From Progne subis subis (taxonomy: Eukaryota; Chordata; Aves; Passeriformes; Hirundinidae): a stretch of DNA of 64,000 nt. A program made the position numbers and the translations under genes. The DNA lies in contig JAKJHU010000752.1 in assembly GCA_022316685.1 (NCBI GenBank), positions 1 through 64,000 of the forward strand. The letters are read 5' to 3'. Numbering within the stretch: the first letter of the stretch is position 1; every line of letters begins with the position of its first letter. This document shows, piece by piece, positions 1 through 16,295 of this stretch. The notes beneath the pieces are model-generated. The model did no database searches. It was not told the origin of the DNA and saw only the letters and a program-made list of their open reading frames with translations.

Positions 1-1921
<1,921 letters not shown>

Positions 1922-2080
1922 TCTCCGGCCCGCAGCGCTCGCCGCGCTCCCGCACCGCTCCCGCCGCTGCCCTGCCTCCCTCGCGGCCGCTCTCGCCGCA
2001 CAGCGCTCGGGCCGCCGCCGCGCAGCCGGGCCGCTCGGGCCGCCTCGGACGCCGCCGCTCCGCGCCCAGCGCCGCCCTCC

Positions 2081-2110
2081 GCCGCTGCCGCTGCCGCTGC
2101 CGCTGCCGCT
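2081..2110. repeat. (GCCGCT)5 hexamer run in GB1 5' leader
   Basis: Five uninterrupted hexamers upstream of the GB1 ATG. GB3 (about 29969-29998) and GB5 (about 59749-59778) also have five, GB4 (about 45505-45528) has four, and GB2 (about 16168-16197) has an interrupted run with one extra C. Length variation between paralogues shows slippage within the promoter leader. Confidence 0.85.
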
Positions 2111-2190
2111 GTGGCCGGCGCCGGGCGAGCGAGCAGCCTGCGGGGGCAGGACGCTGCGGCGGCCGCGGCTCCAGCGCCGCTCGGCGCCGG

Positions 2191-2209
2191 CCAACAGCGG
2201 CACCCGGAG
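2191..2209 (-). promoter_or_regulatory. CSE-like CGCT element of GB1 promoter
   Basis: Gene-sense CTCCGGGTGCCGCTGTTGG, 270 bp upstream of the GB1 ATG. It matches 15 of 19 positions of the GA promoter element. Position and CGCT core fit the conserved sequence element known from mammalian clustered protocadherin promoters, where CTCF binds. No TATA box is visible. Confidence 0.6.
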
Positions 2210-2929
2210 GCGCCGCGACGCCGCTGCAGCCGCCCGATGGCCGCGCTCAACGGGGCCCGGCTTGGGGCGGGGCTCGGGGCGCCACCGGCACCGGCCTCTC
2301 TCCGCCGCGGCCAACACCAACAGCAGAAGCTCCTTCTTTATGCGACTCCAAAGGTGATTAAATTTGAGAAGGTATTTTCCGTACTTTTTAGTCATTTCCT
2401 TTTGTCGCAGTGAACAATCAGAAATAAATATGGTGGCAGAGTAAGAAAGTCTGCTACTCTTAATAAATTGAAGGTGCAACTATTCAAAGAAGAAACGACA
2501 GTATAGCTGAGGAAGACTTTAAAAGCGCTTTAGCATTCGAGTATATTTTGAATTGTTTTATTAATTGGGGAAAATACCCCAAAAGTAATAGTTGTGTTGG
2601 AATAGTCAATAATATCCAGAAACACATTGTAGGAAATGTCATTTCTATCTTGTCATGGACCCCACACCTCACTAGTCAGCTTTCTCACAGCACCTTCCAT
2701 CGAGAACCTGAACCCTTTCAAACATGGTACATCAATATCTTCTCTGGACAAGGCGTTCCTATGTCTCATCACGCTCATCAAAAAGCATGTTTTCTTATGA
2801 CCAGGCTGACCCTACCTTCTCCCAGTTTCAAACCATTGACCTTATCCTATCAAGATGAGCCCTATAACAAGTCGCTCCCCATATTTCTTTCACACATTTG
2901 ATATAGTGAACATTGCAATCAGTTCTTCA

Positions 2930-3520
2930 CAGCACCTTTTCACCTCAGGCTGAGGGTGAAAGGCACTTCTCTCTGCCCATCTACACAGCAGAGATGTTCC
3001 ATCCCTTTGACAACTTTTGTTGTCCTTATCTGAACATCCTCTAACAGGTCTCACAAAAGCACTGTGAACACAGAAAATCTCCTCTCTTGTCCTGCTGCCC
3101 ACACTCTTTGTTATGCAGCGCAGAATATGATTGATTTCCTGGCCTGCAAGAGCTCACTGCCAGTTCATATCCCATCTGTCACCCACCAGGACCCCACGTC
3201 CTTCTCCACAGGGCAGCTTTCAATCTGTTTGTGTCAAAAGGGGGTTGCCCAGACCCGGGTGCATGATTTTGTACTTGACCTTGTTGAACTTAATGAGGTT
3301 GACATGAGTCCACTCCTCCAGGCTGCCAAGGTCCCTGGGGTGACATCCCGTCCTTCCACTGAACCAATGGCACTCCTTAGCTTGGTGTCAGCTGCACACC
3401 TGTAGAGGGAACTCTCAATCCAATTAGCTGGTCACTGATAAAGATACTGAATGTATTGGTCCAAGTACAGGCCTTTGAAGACACCACACACTGGCAGTTG
3501 CCAGCTGGGCCTTGAGATAC
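2930..3520 (-). mobile_element. CR1 LINE fragment (reverse transcriptase 3' part), degenerate
   Basis: Minus-strand translation gives broken CR1 reverse-transcriptase signatures in order: IESSLYRCAADTKLRSAIG (near 3385-3440), then LEEWTHVNLIKFNKVKYKIM (near 3265-3325), then SVGSRTREEIFCVHSAFVRP (near 3035-3095). These correspond to the known IECTLSKFADDTKL, LEEWANRNLMKFNKGKCKVL and SVASRSREVILPLYSALVRP stretches of avian CR1. It is an inactive relic. Boundaries are approximate. Confidence 0.85.
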
Positions 3521-6120
3521 TGTCTATGACACTTTGCACTCCACCTGCACTTGGACAACAGGAACAGATGGGACATTCCACAAGAGATCAGCTACCCTGA
3601 GGTCACGCTCAAAACAAAAAGCAAGGCAAGACTTATTTCTTGAGTAGAAGCAAAACAAATTGCATGGTACACATCTAATTTCATTTTATTAACTCATCAT
3701 CAGCTCTCGTGTGTTGTTTTTCCACAACCTGTGGCCTGGTAACTTCCCTACCAATAAAATTCTCTGAATGGGCCGCTTTCAAATGGGCCTGGTTCCCATG
3801 CTATGAGAAAATATGAGAGACTGCTTTTTAGCTTTTTCTTCATTTTCTTCACACCAAAAATCCTAGTTTGGGTGATTAAAACGAGTTTTTGCTGCAAAAC
3901 AACACTTACATCTTCTAATGCAAAATGCCTTTTCTCCAGAAACAGGGAATATGAACCACGACCTCCCAGGAAACAAAGGCCTGAAAGGAAGTGTAATTAC
4001 AATGGTGAAGAAACCGTGTATCATAATGTTCCAGGGACACGGAGGTGGATAAAGGAGGATTCACACAAGAGTCACAAGCCATTGTACTCAGACTTCGTTG
4101 TTCTAGGTACACACATTCTAATACCTTATTGTCAGATGACTACCATTGCCTTTTCAAAACACAGAAATCAGGCTCATAACATAAATGGCACAGGCCTTGG
4201 CACCAGACATGAAACCAAACCACTGCTCATCCAAAAACACATGGACCCACCTCGTTTCATGGTTCCAAGCTAGTCCCTCACCTTCTTTGCTCTCAATTAA
4301 CAACTTCTACTACAGGCCGTACCCAACGTTTGGCTGTACATCAGCCACCAGCAAAAGATCACATAATTTTGTGACATTCTAGGAAAATATAAGTGGTTCA
4401 AAGCCTTTCTGCTGGCAGCTGAACACCATCATAGGGAAAATGGATGAGAACACCTCCCAGGGCTCATAATCTGAGCAGATCTCTACATTCAAGGACTATC
4501 AGCCAAGCCAAGGCCTACTTGTAGAACGTAAGAAACCAGGAAGGAATAGGAAAGACACAGAATCATGGAACCTCAGTTAAGAATCACGCTTAACATTTCA
4601 CACTCCGTCAGTTGTAGTAGGTACACAAGAAGCACCATCTCCTTGCAACAGGTACGCAGGGGGCTCACATGGGACTTTGCACCAAAGACCACAGGCACGG
4701 TTCTCCAAGTAATTTATTTGGAAAACAAGAAAAGTGCACAGGACCATAAATATGGGAACAAAAATAGTGAAAATTGAATGTTTATACCAACCTTTTAGAC
4801 AGCTCAAACTATACCACAGCAAACTCTTTTATTCGCCTTGTCTCTGTGCAGACAGAAAGCTTCAATGTGCCAAACATCACCCACCAGGGACAACTTGGTC
4901 AACAGACACATTCAAAAGACAGGTTTCCCACACAGCTTCTCCTTGTGGAGAATAAGGATCACAGCACAGATCCACACACATAAACGTCTCTGCACATCCC
5001 ACTCATTTCAAGGAATGGGAAATGTTCAAGCCCCCAAACCAGAATTTCCTAACAAAACTACCATCCCATGCCCTGCATTCTTCACAAACAAACAGTTTAA
5101 ACACTAACAAAACGCCAGCAGTTACTTCCTATGAGCAAGATCCATTAATAACATCTGAAGGTTGGTCAAGGCTGGGGAAAGCTCAGTACACCTAAGACAA
5201 GACTTCATATCACCGTCTTACAAGGACATATAGCTGGAAAAGCAACAGTTCTTAGACACAGAATCTCTGAAGCATGTTTGCACTTTCGTGGGTATGCCTG
5301 CAGACAACTTCATCCAAGCCTGTATCTTTTTGGGATACCGGGAAAGGGGGGATTCTGTAAGTCACACAGGCCTTGGCACCAGGAATGCTGTGAAAGCACA
5401 CTGAGCCCGGTGGAGCGTACAATCCCTTCCTTTCCTTCTGAGGCCAGTCTCTCACTGATCTTCCACTGACTTCTCACCATGAAAACTGGACAAGAAGGAG
5501 TGTTTCGTAAAGTGCTGTTTAGTGAAAAGGCATCTGTGAAAGTCTTTTTCTTTAGATCTGAAAACATGGAAGGGACATAGAGGTCAGTCAGACAGCTCTA
5601 ACAGATGTGATCTCCCACACACTCTCAGAGACAAAGGCCCATCTTCAGCTCATTAGATCAAGCAACACAACAAATCAACACATGCACAATGGAAGGCATC
5701 ATCCCATACAGCTCTAGATTGTGGCACTCAGAGTAGCTTCATTATTCCAGTATTTATTAGGTAGCAAGTGAAGTGTTTGATTTCCCAAATCTTCCATTGT
5801 GGTATTCGTTATAAGTACACACTCTAGCTGTTAGCTAAGAATCGATGAAAAGATGCAAACTCATAGGGAGAATCTCACAGGGCTCCCCATACGGGTGGAA
5901 CACTCTGTCATCCAGCCAAACATTCTGGGATGATCAAACTCACATTGCATAATCCTACAACCAGGCACTGGTCAGGGAAAAGGGCAAACCATATTTCTTG
6001 TGTCTTTAAGAGACCTACACACACAGCTCCCAGGACTCTTATCTCCAGGCCTTCTAAATTACATAGGGTCCTCTGACCCTCATAAATCGAAAGAACATGG
6101 AATGAAACTCCCAGATGCAC

Positions 6121-6225
6121 ATAAAAAAACCCCAAAAACTAAAAAACAAAACAAACAAAACAAAACAAACAAACAACACCAAAAAATAAAACCAAATTAA
6201 AAGAAAACAACAACACCACCACGAA
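6121..6225. repeat. A-rich / (CAAA)n low-complexity tract in spacer X copy 1
   Basis: Runs of AAAC, AAAAC and CAA units on the plus strand. The second copy is at 49527-49635 with a slightly different unit count. Confidence 0.85.
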
Positions 6226-8020
6226 AACCAGCCTGTAACATGCCCTGTGATCTGGCTATGAACATTTACCAGGAAGGGGAGGTGCCTCCCTCGGCAAGCT
6301 TCAAACCTTAATATTTCGGTAGTAGGTCCTCAAGCAGGGCACCTAGTTGGTAAACAGTCAAAAGAACGTTCACACTGGAGCTCACACCAAAGACCAAAAC
6401 CTCTGTTTCCCAGTGTAATTTCTCTGGACAATAAAAAAGGGGGAAATGCATGCAACCATTACAGTGGGACTCAGATAACAACTAAGACAAACTGGACTTT
6501 GACAGTTTCCTTCCATATTTCAATTATTTCTAATCACACCAGAGCAAATGGTTTCAGTTGTTCTATCTTCTTGAGACACCACGAGAGAAAAGCGGCACAC
6601 ACAACTTCTCTGCACTGAGAATGAGAATCACAACATGCATGCATGCAAAGATATATCTTTGCTCATCATGACGCTTCAAAGAAATTTAAAATGTCCTGAA
6701 GTGATTAAGCAATACGCACATCTGATAAAAACCCAGTCATCAGAGTAGCAGCTCAAAGACACCATCATCCCACCTCAGCATGTTGTGCAGCTTGGAAGAT
6801 TCGTTACTCTCAGGCCTTGACACTCACTGTGTGCTGCTGCCCAATAACTGCCATTCACAGGAAAGAGGCGACAAGAAAGCAGCCTGATGAACCCACTGCT
6901 TGGCCAGTCACATTCTGAGCACCGTGATGTCAAAAATAAGACATCTTTAGAGTCATTTTACCTCTAGCTCTTAACAACAAAGCATGCAGAAAAGAGAGGT
7001 CAGAAGCAACTCTTCCAGATTTTGGCACTTGGACTAGAGACATAATTTCAGTCTTTAGCGGGAACTATTAGAAACATCACACCAACCTGCAAATACACAG
7101 GAAAGACCACCCAGGGCTCCCAGTTTAGCTGGAATAATATCTTCTAGTCAAGCCTCGTTGAAAAGATGGAAGTCACCTTCTGGCCTAGACCGCTCTCTTC
7201 AGCACACACCATCACACCATGGACCTAACACAGCTCTCTCTACATCTCTGTGATGAAGGTGCAGGATACATCTGCTTGCTCAGTAGAGAACTGGGAAGAA
7301 GTTTCAAACTTGAGGATGGCAAAAAGGAGCAGTGCTCTCGGAGAGACTAAGATGGTGAAAATCTGCATAAGGGCATTCTCCCCCTCCTCACCATGCCTTC
7401 TGTAACCGGAAACTGTCCCCTTCTCCTCTAGTACAGCTCTTGCCATAACAGAAATTTTCAAGCTAAGGCATATCCGGTACTTAGGAAAAATAATTTAAAA
7501 GACATGGGATCAGCAAAGTTTCTCTACTGTTTCCTCCAGTGGCCCTTCACACACAGATACACACGTTCCTCCAGAAAGCGCACAAAGACCAAACAAAGAT
7601 GAATGCAAAGACAATTCTTACTGGCTTCTCATGAGAAAAACTAAAGGCTGACTAATACTTGCAGAGAGGAATAAAAACGAGGGCAGCACGCCATACAAGA
7701 GTATTTCATTCCACTCAAACATATGTGCTGTCGGGAAGAAATGAGATTCTGCTAATAATGCAAAATTCCCTTAGCTAACAATGCAATACATCCATTCGAA
7801 AGAACTAAGACCGAGGGAAAAACTATATTATACGGGTGAGGGGGCAAAACGAGAAGAGACCAGGCGGCAGAGAAAAAATCAAAGACCCGAAAAAAACATG
7901 CACCAGGCAGCAGCCCCACTTCTATCTCCTCCAAAACTGGCTTATACGTCCGTCACCCCGTCGCGAGACGAACGAAAGCGGCGCTGAACGAAATTTTAGC
8001 TTCCGGCACGTGTAACTCAC

Positions 8021-10455
8021 CGGGACTGAGGCGGGGTCCGGGGGACAAACGCCGGCAGCAGAATCCTCGTCCCCGAGCAGCGGCTCGGGCTCGTCGGGCA
8101 GCGGCCGGGCCGGGAGGGTGTCGCAGCAGCTGGCGCGGGACAAGCGCAGGTGGCTCTTGCGCGAGTCGGCCGTGAGCGACACGTCGTGCGAGTAGGAGCG
8201 CAGGAAGGCGCGCACGCCGTCGATGCCCACGAAGTGCGAGACGGGCACGCCGCGCAAGGCGGCGGCGGCGGCGGGCGGCAGCAGCTGGCGGCGGCGCCAG
8301 CGCCGCAGGCGCAGCGCCAGCAGCAGCAGCAGGAAGGCGAGGAAGAGGCAGGAGACGGCGGCCACGGCCAGCACGAGCCAGCGCGTCAGGCCGCCGGCCG
8401 GCTCGCCCGGCGCCGCCGCCTCGGCCGCGCCGCCCAGCTCGGCCAGCAGCTCGGCCACGCTGTCGGCCAGCAGCACGCTGAGCGTGGCCGTGGCCGACAG
8501 CGCCGGCCGCCCGTGGTCCTTCACCACCACCACCAGGCTGTGGCGCGCCGCGTCGCGGGCCAGCGGCGAGCGCGCCGTGCGCACCTCGCCGCTGTGCAGC
8601 CCCACGCGGAACAGCCCCCTCCGTGGCCTTGGCCAGCTCGTACGACAGCCACGCGTTCTGCCCCGCGTCCGCGTCCACCGCCACCACCTTGGCCACCAGC
8701 GCGCCGGGCTCCGACCCGCGCGGCGCCAGCTCCACGCCCGACCACGCGCCGCCCGAGCCCGCGCCCGGCGGCGGGTACAGCACCCGCGGCGCGTTGTCGT
8801 TCTCGTCCGCGATCAGCAGCCGCACCGACGCGTTGCCGCTCAGCGCCGGCGCGCCGCCGTCCTCCGCCAGCACCCACAGCTGCAGCTCGCGCACCTGCTC
8901 GTAGTCCAGGGAGCGCAGCGCGTACAGCGCGCCCGTCTCCGCCTGCACCGACACGTACGACGACAGCGGCGCGCCCCGCACCCGCCCCTCGCACAGCCGG
9001 TACCGCACGCGCGCGTTCTGCCCCCAGTCCGCGTCCGTCGCCAGCACCCTCAGCACCAGCGCGCCCGCCGCGTTGTTCTCCGCCAGCCGCGCGCTGTAGC
9101 GCTCCTCCGCGAACACCGGCGCGTTGTCGTTCACGTCCAGCACCCGCAGCGCCAGCACCGCGCTGCTCTGCAGCGCCGGCGACCCGCCGTCCGCCGCCCG
9201 CACCGTCACGTTGTACTCCGACACCTGCTCTCGGTCCAGCTCTCTCGTTGTCACCACGCGGTAGTAATCATCAAAGTCTTCTCCAGCCGGAACGGGACGT
9301 CCTTTTCGAGTGAACAGCGCACGGCACGTTGGCTCCCGAGTCACCATCCTGCACGTGTAGCAGGGCCACAACTGTCCCCGGCGGAGCATCCTCGGAGATC
9401 TCACTCACGGCCGATGATACTGTGAGTTCGGGTGCATTGTCATTGACATCTGTCACAGAGATCGCGACTTTGTTGTGTCAAAAAGCTCTCCTCCGTCATG
9501 TGCCTGCAACCCAGTTCGTGGGAGGAGATTTCCTCGAAATCCAAGTCGTCTTTAACAGTTATTTCTCCTGTCTCAGAGTCGAGATAAAAAAGTTCGAGGC
9601 TCGGTCTGAAATTTTATGGAAGCTGTATTTCACGTGACCATTCAGACCTTCGTCGGCGTCCGTGGCCGTGACGGTGACGAGCACAGAGCCCACGGGCACG
9701 TCCTCGGGCACACGCACCGTGTACTCCGCCTGGCTGAACACGGGCGCGTTGTCGTTCGCGTCCACACCGTCACACGGATCCGAGCCGTGCCCGTCCGTGC
9801 CGGATCGCCGCCGTCGCTCGCCCTCAGCACCAGCTCGTGAAACGCCGCCTCCTCCCGGTCCAGCGCCTTGGCCAGCACCAGCTCGGGACGCTGATCGCCG
9901 CCGGGGCCCGCCTGCACGGCCAGCGAGAAGTGCTCGTCACCGCTCAGCTCGTAGCTCTGCAGGGAATTCGGCCAGTATCGGGTCATGAGCCCGGGGAAGG
10001 AAACCTCGCGACCCGGCGCTGTCATCTCGCTCATTCTCAGCTCTGCTTCTGCCTGTCGAAAGCTGGGTGCGTTGTCGTTAATGTCCGCGATTCCACTTCG
10101 ATCCGGTAACCTGCATCTGTCCTTCCACTATCAGCTCACAGCGCAGCACGCATTTCTCCACCAGCCGGCACAGCTGCTCTCTGTCGATCCTCTCCGCCGT
10201 CACTAAATGTCCCGTCTTCTCATGCAGAGTGAAATACTGCGTCCTACCTTTGTTCAGGAAGCGCACTCCACGATCGTTGAGCTCCAGCAGCTGCAGGCCC
10301 AGGTCCTTGGCCACGTCGCCCACGAAGGAGCCCTTGGGCATCTCCTCGGGCACCGAGTAGCGCAGCTGCCCGCACGCCGCCTCCCACGCCGCCAGCAGGA
10401 CGGCGCAGAGCAGAGCTCGCTGCCGCCGGCCCCAGCGCCTCCCCGCCGCGCACAT
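8021..10455 (-). CDS. PCDHGA: GA1: gamma-protocadherin A-type variable exon, frame-broken copy of GA4
   Basis: The start is the ATG at 10455, which opens [20 protein letters not shown] and a signal peptide ending near AACG. An in-frame ATG 43 codons upstream was rejected because it would bury the signal sequence. EC1 begins [17 protein letters not shown]. Linkers DANDNAP, DVNDNAP and DENDNAP follow, then EC6, a membrane helix ([20 protein letters not shown]) and a tail with [20 protein letters not shown], typical of PCDHGA. The exon ends at 8021 before a GTGAGT donor (phase 0), with a C-terminal DPASVP. Compared with the intact GA4 it has indels near 10100, 9770, 9595, 9470, 9310-9270 and 8620, each shifting frame, and few substitutions. 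It lies between spacer X and spacer Z exactly like GA4. It may be a recent duplicate with real damage or a poorly polished copy. Confidence 0.88.
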
Positions 10456-10830
10456 CTCCGCCGCGGCAGCTCCCCGCTGCCGCCCGCTGCTCAGGTACCC
10501 GCGCTTGCTGAGCTTTCCTACCGGGCTCTCCGCTCCCGGCCACTGTCGCCGCCTCTTTCGCCTCTCCGCTGCACAGATCCGCACCGAGAGGACGATCGCA
10601 GATCGCCCGGCTGCCGGCTGATGAATCCAGCGATCGAGTGACCGAGCCGATCCGCAGCGGGCGGGGCTGCCGGGAGCGCTCCCAGCTCCTCTCGCTCCTC
10701 TCGGTCAGCAGCGGCGCCCGCAGCCTCCTCCCGGCACTGCAGGCACCGAGCGCTGCCCAGCGCTGCCCGCCCGCCTCGCACACCGGAGGCTCTCGGGGGT
10801 GACACCGCCGGCCCCGAGTCCTGGGCTCCC
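10456..10830 (-). promoter_or_regulatory. GA1 promoter and 5' leader, CpG-rich
   Basis: GC-rich, TATA-less leader shared with GA3 (39648-40020) and GA4 (53877-54250). It includes GGGCGGGGCT near 10660 and the CGCT element. GA2 (25836-26160) has a different leader except for the island around the element. Confidence 0.55.
10705..10723 (-). promoter_or_regulatory. CSE-like CGCT element of GA1 promoter
   Basis: Gene-sense CTGCGGGCGCCGCTGCTGA, about 250 bp upstream of the GA1 ATG. It is flanked by a TC-rich stretch and two GCGCT copies (10748-10765). Same core as in the GB promoters; role inferred from family knowledge. Confidence 0.6.
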
Positions 10831-13545
10831 GTTCAGCGGGGACATGTGCCTTGTGCTTGTCTCCAGCACATCTCGTCTTTGATCTTTTACCGCAGCGCCA
10901 TCAGACGCCAAGTAGAGAACTCCTGTGATTTGATTTATGTATCGCATCGGAAAACATCCTTGGAATGTTGGTTTATGATACAGTTCTTTTAGATGGCTGG
11001 GGGAATATTACAACGAGTGTGCATGAATTCGTTCAAAACAACAATTTCTGATACGAATGGCACAGCTTTGGCGGCTGTCTTTGAGACAGAAACTTTAGAG
11101 AATTAAGGACTTTAGAGTGGTTAAAATCATAGTTTGATATAAGCTTTGCGGAAATAACTAAGATAGGTAGGCTTTGCTGAAATTCAAAGGTAGTAATTAA
11201 CTAAGAGCAACTGGGTTTGGGATCACTCTTCCGTATTAGAATAACTGATTACTTGTCAGCTTTATGTTTGGTTAGCTGTGCTGATAATGAAGAATGCAGA
11301 AGCTGATCGATACCTTTTAGGAACATAAGACAAGTGTAGGCCTCCTCTGCCCAGAAACAGTCACGAAGGCAGGACATAGGAGTCCTACCAAGGGTTCATT
11401 GATCACATTTGCACGAAAAGGGAGAAAGGTCAGGACGAGTAAGACTTCCTTACTTCCTCATTTTGGGGACCCCTCCCCATGGAAAGGACCACCGACCCAT
11501 TCCAAAGAACAAACTACGCATGCTTAATTGCCTTTGAGCTAATTACCATACGAAGCGGGGAATGGGATGTACCAGGGTCATGAATATGCATTTGTGTTTG
11601 GTATTCCATGCTTTTGTAAATAAAAGGACTCTGTGATCACCTGTAAATTCCGGTGAGTATTTGGGAGCGATCCCGCACGCTGCCCGCTGCCCGTGTATAA
11701 ACACACACTTTCTAACATTAAACTGTTAGAGAGCTTTTGTCCGTCACAGTCGGGTATCGATGCTACATCAGGACCCACGTTTTCTTTAATAAATCATCTC
11801 GCTTGATTTATTTTGTCTCTGCCTTTGTATAAACCAAAACGACGCTCACTGCAATGTCACCAGTGACGTTCGTCTACCAATCCCCACCACACCAGATGCG
11901 GTGATGACGATCCCCGCTCAAAGTGAATTGTCCAAGGGACTGACCTCCCTTCACGGACTTTGTAAGCTTGCACCTGCACTTCCTCGGATGCTCGGGATCA
12001 ACCTGTGTTGTTTTACATCCTCCAGCCATCACTTTCAGATTGTTCATTGGAGCCTGGAACTCTACAGCTCGTGATTACACACATTACCCCATCACACAGT
12101 TCTTTCTTGGACAGCATGCACCAACCATGCCCGGGAACTTGGCGATCCATTCCAACATAAAAACAAAAGCCACCGAAAAGCGAAATGTCTCTTTGGGACA
12201 AGGGACATACAAATACAAACCAGGCTCTGAAGCGCCAAACAGAGGGTTTTGCTTTTGGAGATCCAATTCTGTGGCTTAGCTGCAGCTAAATAATGTCTGA
12301 ACAAAAGAAATCCGTCCTGTAGTGTAAGCATTTGCTCAATGCCTCAAAAGATGGGAAGGCACACGGCACAGGAACAAGCTGTAAATTCCTATTCACGGAT
12401 CCCCACACCTCCTTTGGAAGCCCAGCACCTCAAGAGCATTAACCGACGGGGTTTTGCCCAGCTATAAACCTGGTCCATGGACATTGCTTCCGGAAAGAAC
12501 GACCAGGAAGCTTTTCATTTTAAGGAGTAAAGCAACTCCTAAAAAATCTGAAAATATTTGTAGACAAATATTCTCAGTAGAACCTGAATGTGTGATGAAA
12601 CAAGAGAGGAGTTTCAAACATTTCCAATATTTCACTCAGCAGAAGTAGAACACCAAGAATCTCCTCACTGAGCCTACACCTGTAATTTTACTGGTTTTTT
12701 TTTCTTTGATATGCCACTCTGCACCTTCACTGCTGCCTTCAATACAAGAAAATATCACTGAGGATGGGGAAAAAAGTACAAAAGAACGACAAACGAAATA
12801 AACACAAAACCTGAAGAAAAATACCTGCAGGGAGAAATGATGCCTGGAATCCTGCAATAAGTAACCTGTCCCACTTACGCTCCCAGTCACATTCTACAGG
12901 GTAAGAAAAGAACTTTACAAAGATCGGGACAAACCGCGCCTGGATGCAATTTATCCATCCCACTACTGCTGCCATTTCTCCACTAGCCTTTGCAAAATCC
13001 GGAAGGACACACAGCCGAAGGTGGGAATATTCAATAGCGAAGAACAATCTACAACTTTAATTTGTGAAACAGCGGTGCCAACGCTCTGTCATCAGGTAAA
13101 TAATTCCTCGAAAATAAGAGTCACCCTCCGCAAAGTTACCATTTCTACAGCAACACACCTGCAACACATGGGAGGATAAAGAGAAAAGAGCTAGGAATCA
13201 TATGCAACTTTGTGGTTCAGGATGTCACAGGAAGTGTTTCTTTGCCTGTCCTATACCGAAACAGGGTTATTCACCCAGCTGACAAAGACGTCAACTAGAT
13301 CAATCTTAGGAAACAGGAATCGAAGGGAAAATCTCCAAGAAAATTGATTGACCGCATTCACAGCCGCAAATATAAATGGCAGAGGTAGTCAAAGTCCCTA
13401 AACTGTCCCAGAAACTTTAACCACCGAAGGAGAGTGGGAGCGCGCGGGCATTGCAGAGAGACACATCTCAGGCAAAGAGAGGGAAAGGAGGATGAAGGTT
13501 TAGAAATGCTCAATGCGAACAGCGCAAGCGAGAGGCTTTACAGAC
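10831..13545. other. Spacer Z, copy 1 (between GA1 promoter and GB2 donor)
   Basis: About 2.7 kb of non-coding sequence shared with 40021-42905 and 54251-57148. It holds a candidate solo LTR (11335-11748). It lacks a 181-bp segment present at 56311-56491, with junction at 12886/12887. No gene is seen. Confidence 0.8.
11335..11748 (+). mobile_element. Candidate solo LTR of an endogenous retrovirus-like element, copy 1
   Basis: A segment starting TGTAGGCC and ending TCACA, with AATAAA (about 11620) followed by a GC-richer stretch and TATAAAC, a layout like an R-U5 junction of avian LTRs. It contains no coding sequence. Flanking target-site duplications were not found by eye, so the borders and the class are uncertain. 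Copies lie at 40539-40952 and 54770-55175. Confidence 0.35.
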
Positions 13546-16006
<2,461 letters not shown>

Positions 16007-16276
16007 TCTCCGGCCCGCAGCGCTCGCCGCGCTCCCGCACCGCTCCCGCCGCTGCCCTGCCTCCCTCGCGGCCGCTCTCGCCGCACAGCGCTCGGGCCGC
16101 CGCCGCGCAGCCGGGCCGCTCGGGCCGCCTCGGACGCCGCCGCTCCGCGCCCAGCGCCGCCCTCCGCCGCCTGCCGCTGCCGCTGCCGCTGCCGCTGTGG
16201 CCGGCGCCGGGCGAGCGAGCAGCCTGCGGGGGCAGGACGCTGCGGCGGCCGCGGCTCCAGCGCCGCTCGGCGCCGG

Positions 16277-16295
16277 CCAACAGCGGCACCCGGAG
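16277..16295 (-). promoter_or_regulatory. CSE-like CGCT element of GB2 promoter
   Basis: Gene-sense CTCCGGGTGCCGCTGTTGG, 271 bp upstream of the GB2 ATG, identical to GB1. Confidence 0.6.

Larger units (their letters stand above)
1922..2325 (-). promoter_or_regulatory. GB1 promoter and 5' leader, CpG-rich, homogenised among GB exons
   Basis: About 404 bp of very GC-rich sequence, essentially the same before all five GB exons (also 16007-16411, 29808-30212, 45346-45749, 59589-59993). It contains a (GCCGCT) hexamer run (2081-2110), the CGCT element and a GC-box-like GGGGCGGGGC (2271-2280). Identity between X-flanked and Y-flanked copies stops abruptly after CAACAGCA (position 2325 here), so the shared tract includes the promoter. 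Confidence 0.6.
2326..8020. other. Spacer X, copy 1 (between GB1 promoter and GA1 donor)
   Basis: About 5.7 kb of AT-rich non-coding DNA with no gene that I can support; open frames are short and do not resemble known proteins apart from the CR1 fragment. It holds a minus-strand CR1 piece (2930-3520) and an A/CAAA-rich tract (6121-6225). It is nearly base-for-base the same as 45750-51428. Confidence 0.8.

Noticed and set aside
3803..4273. 156-residue plus-strand open frame in spacer X copy 1
   Set aside because: The equivalent in copy 2 (from 47216) is broken after about 80 residues by a one-base difference, and the composition is non-protein-like.
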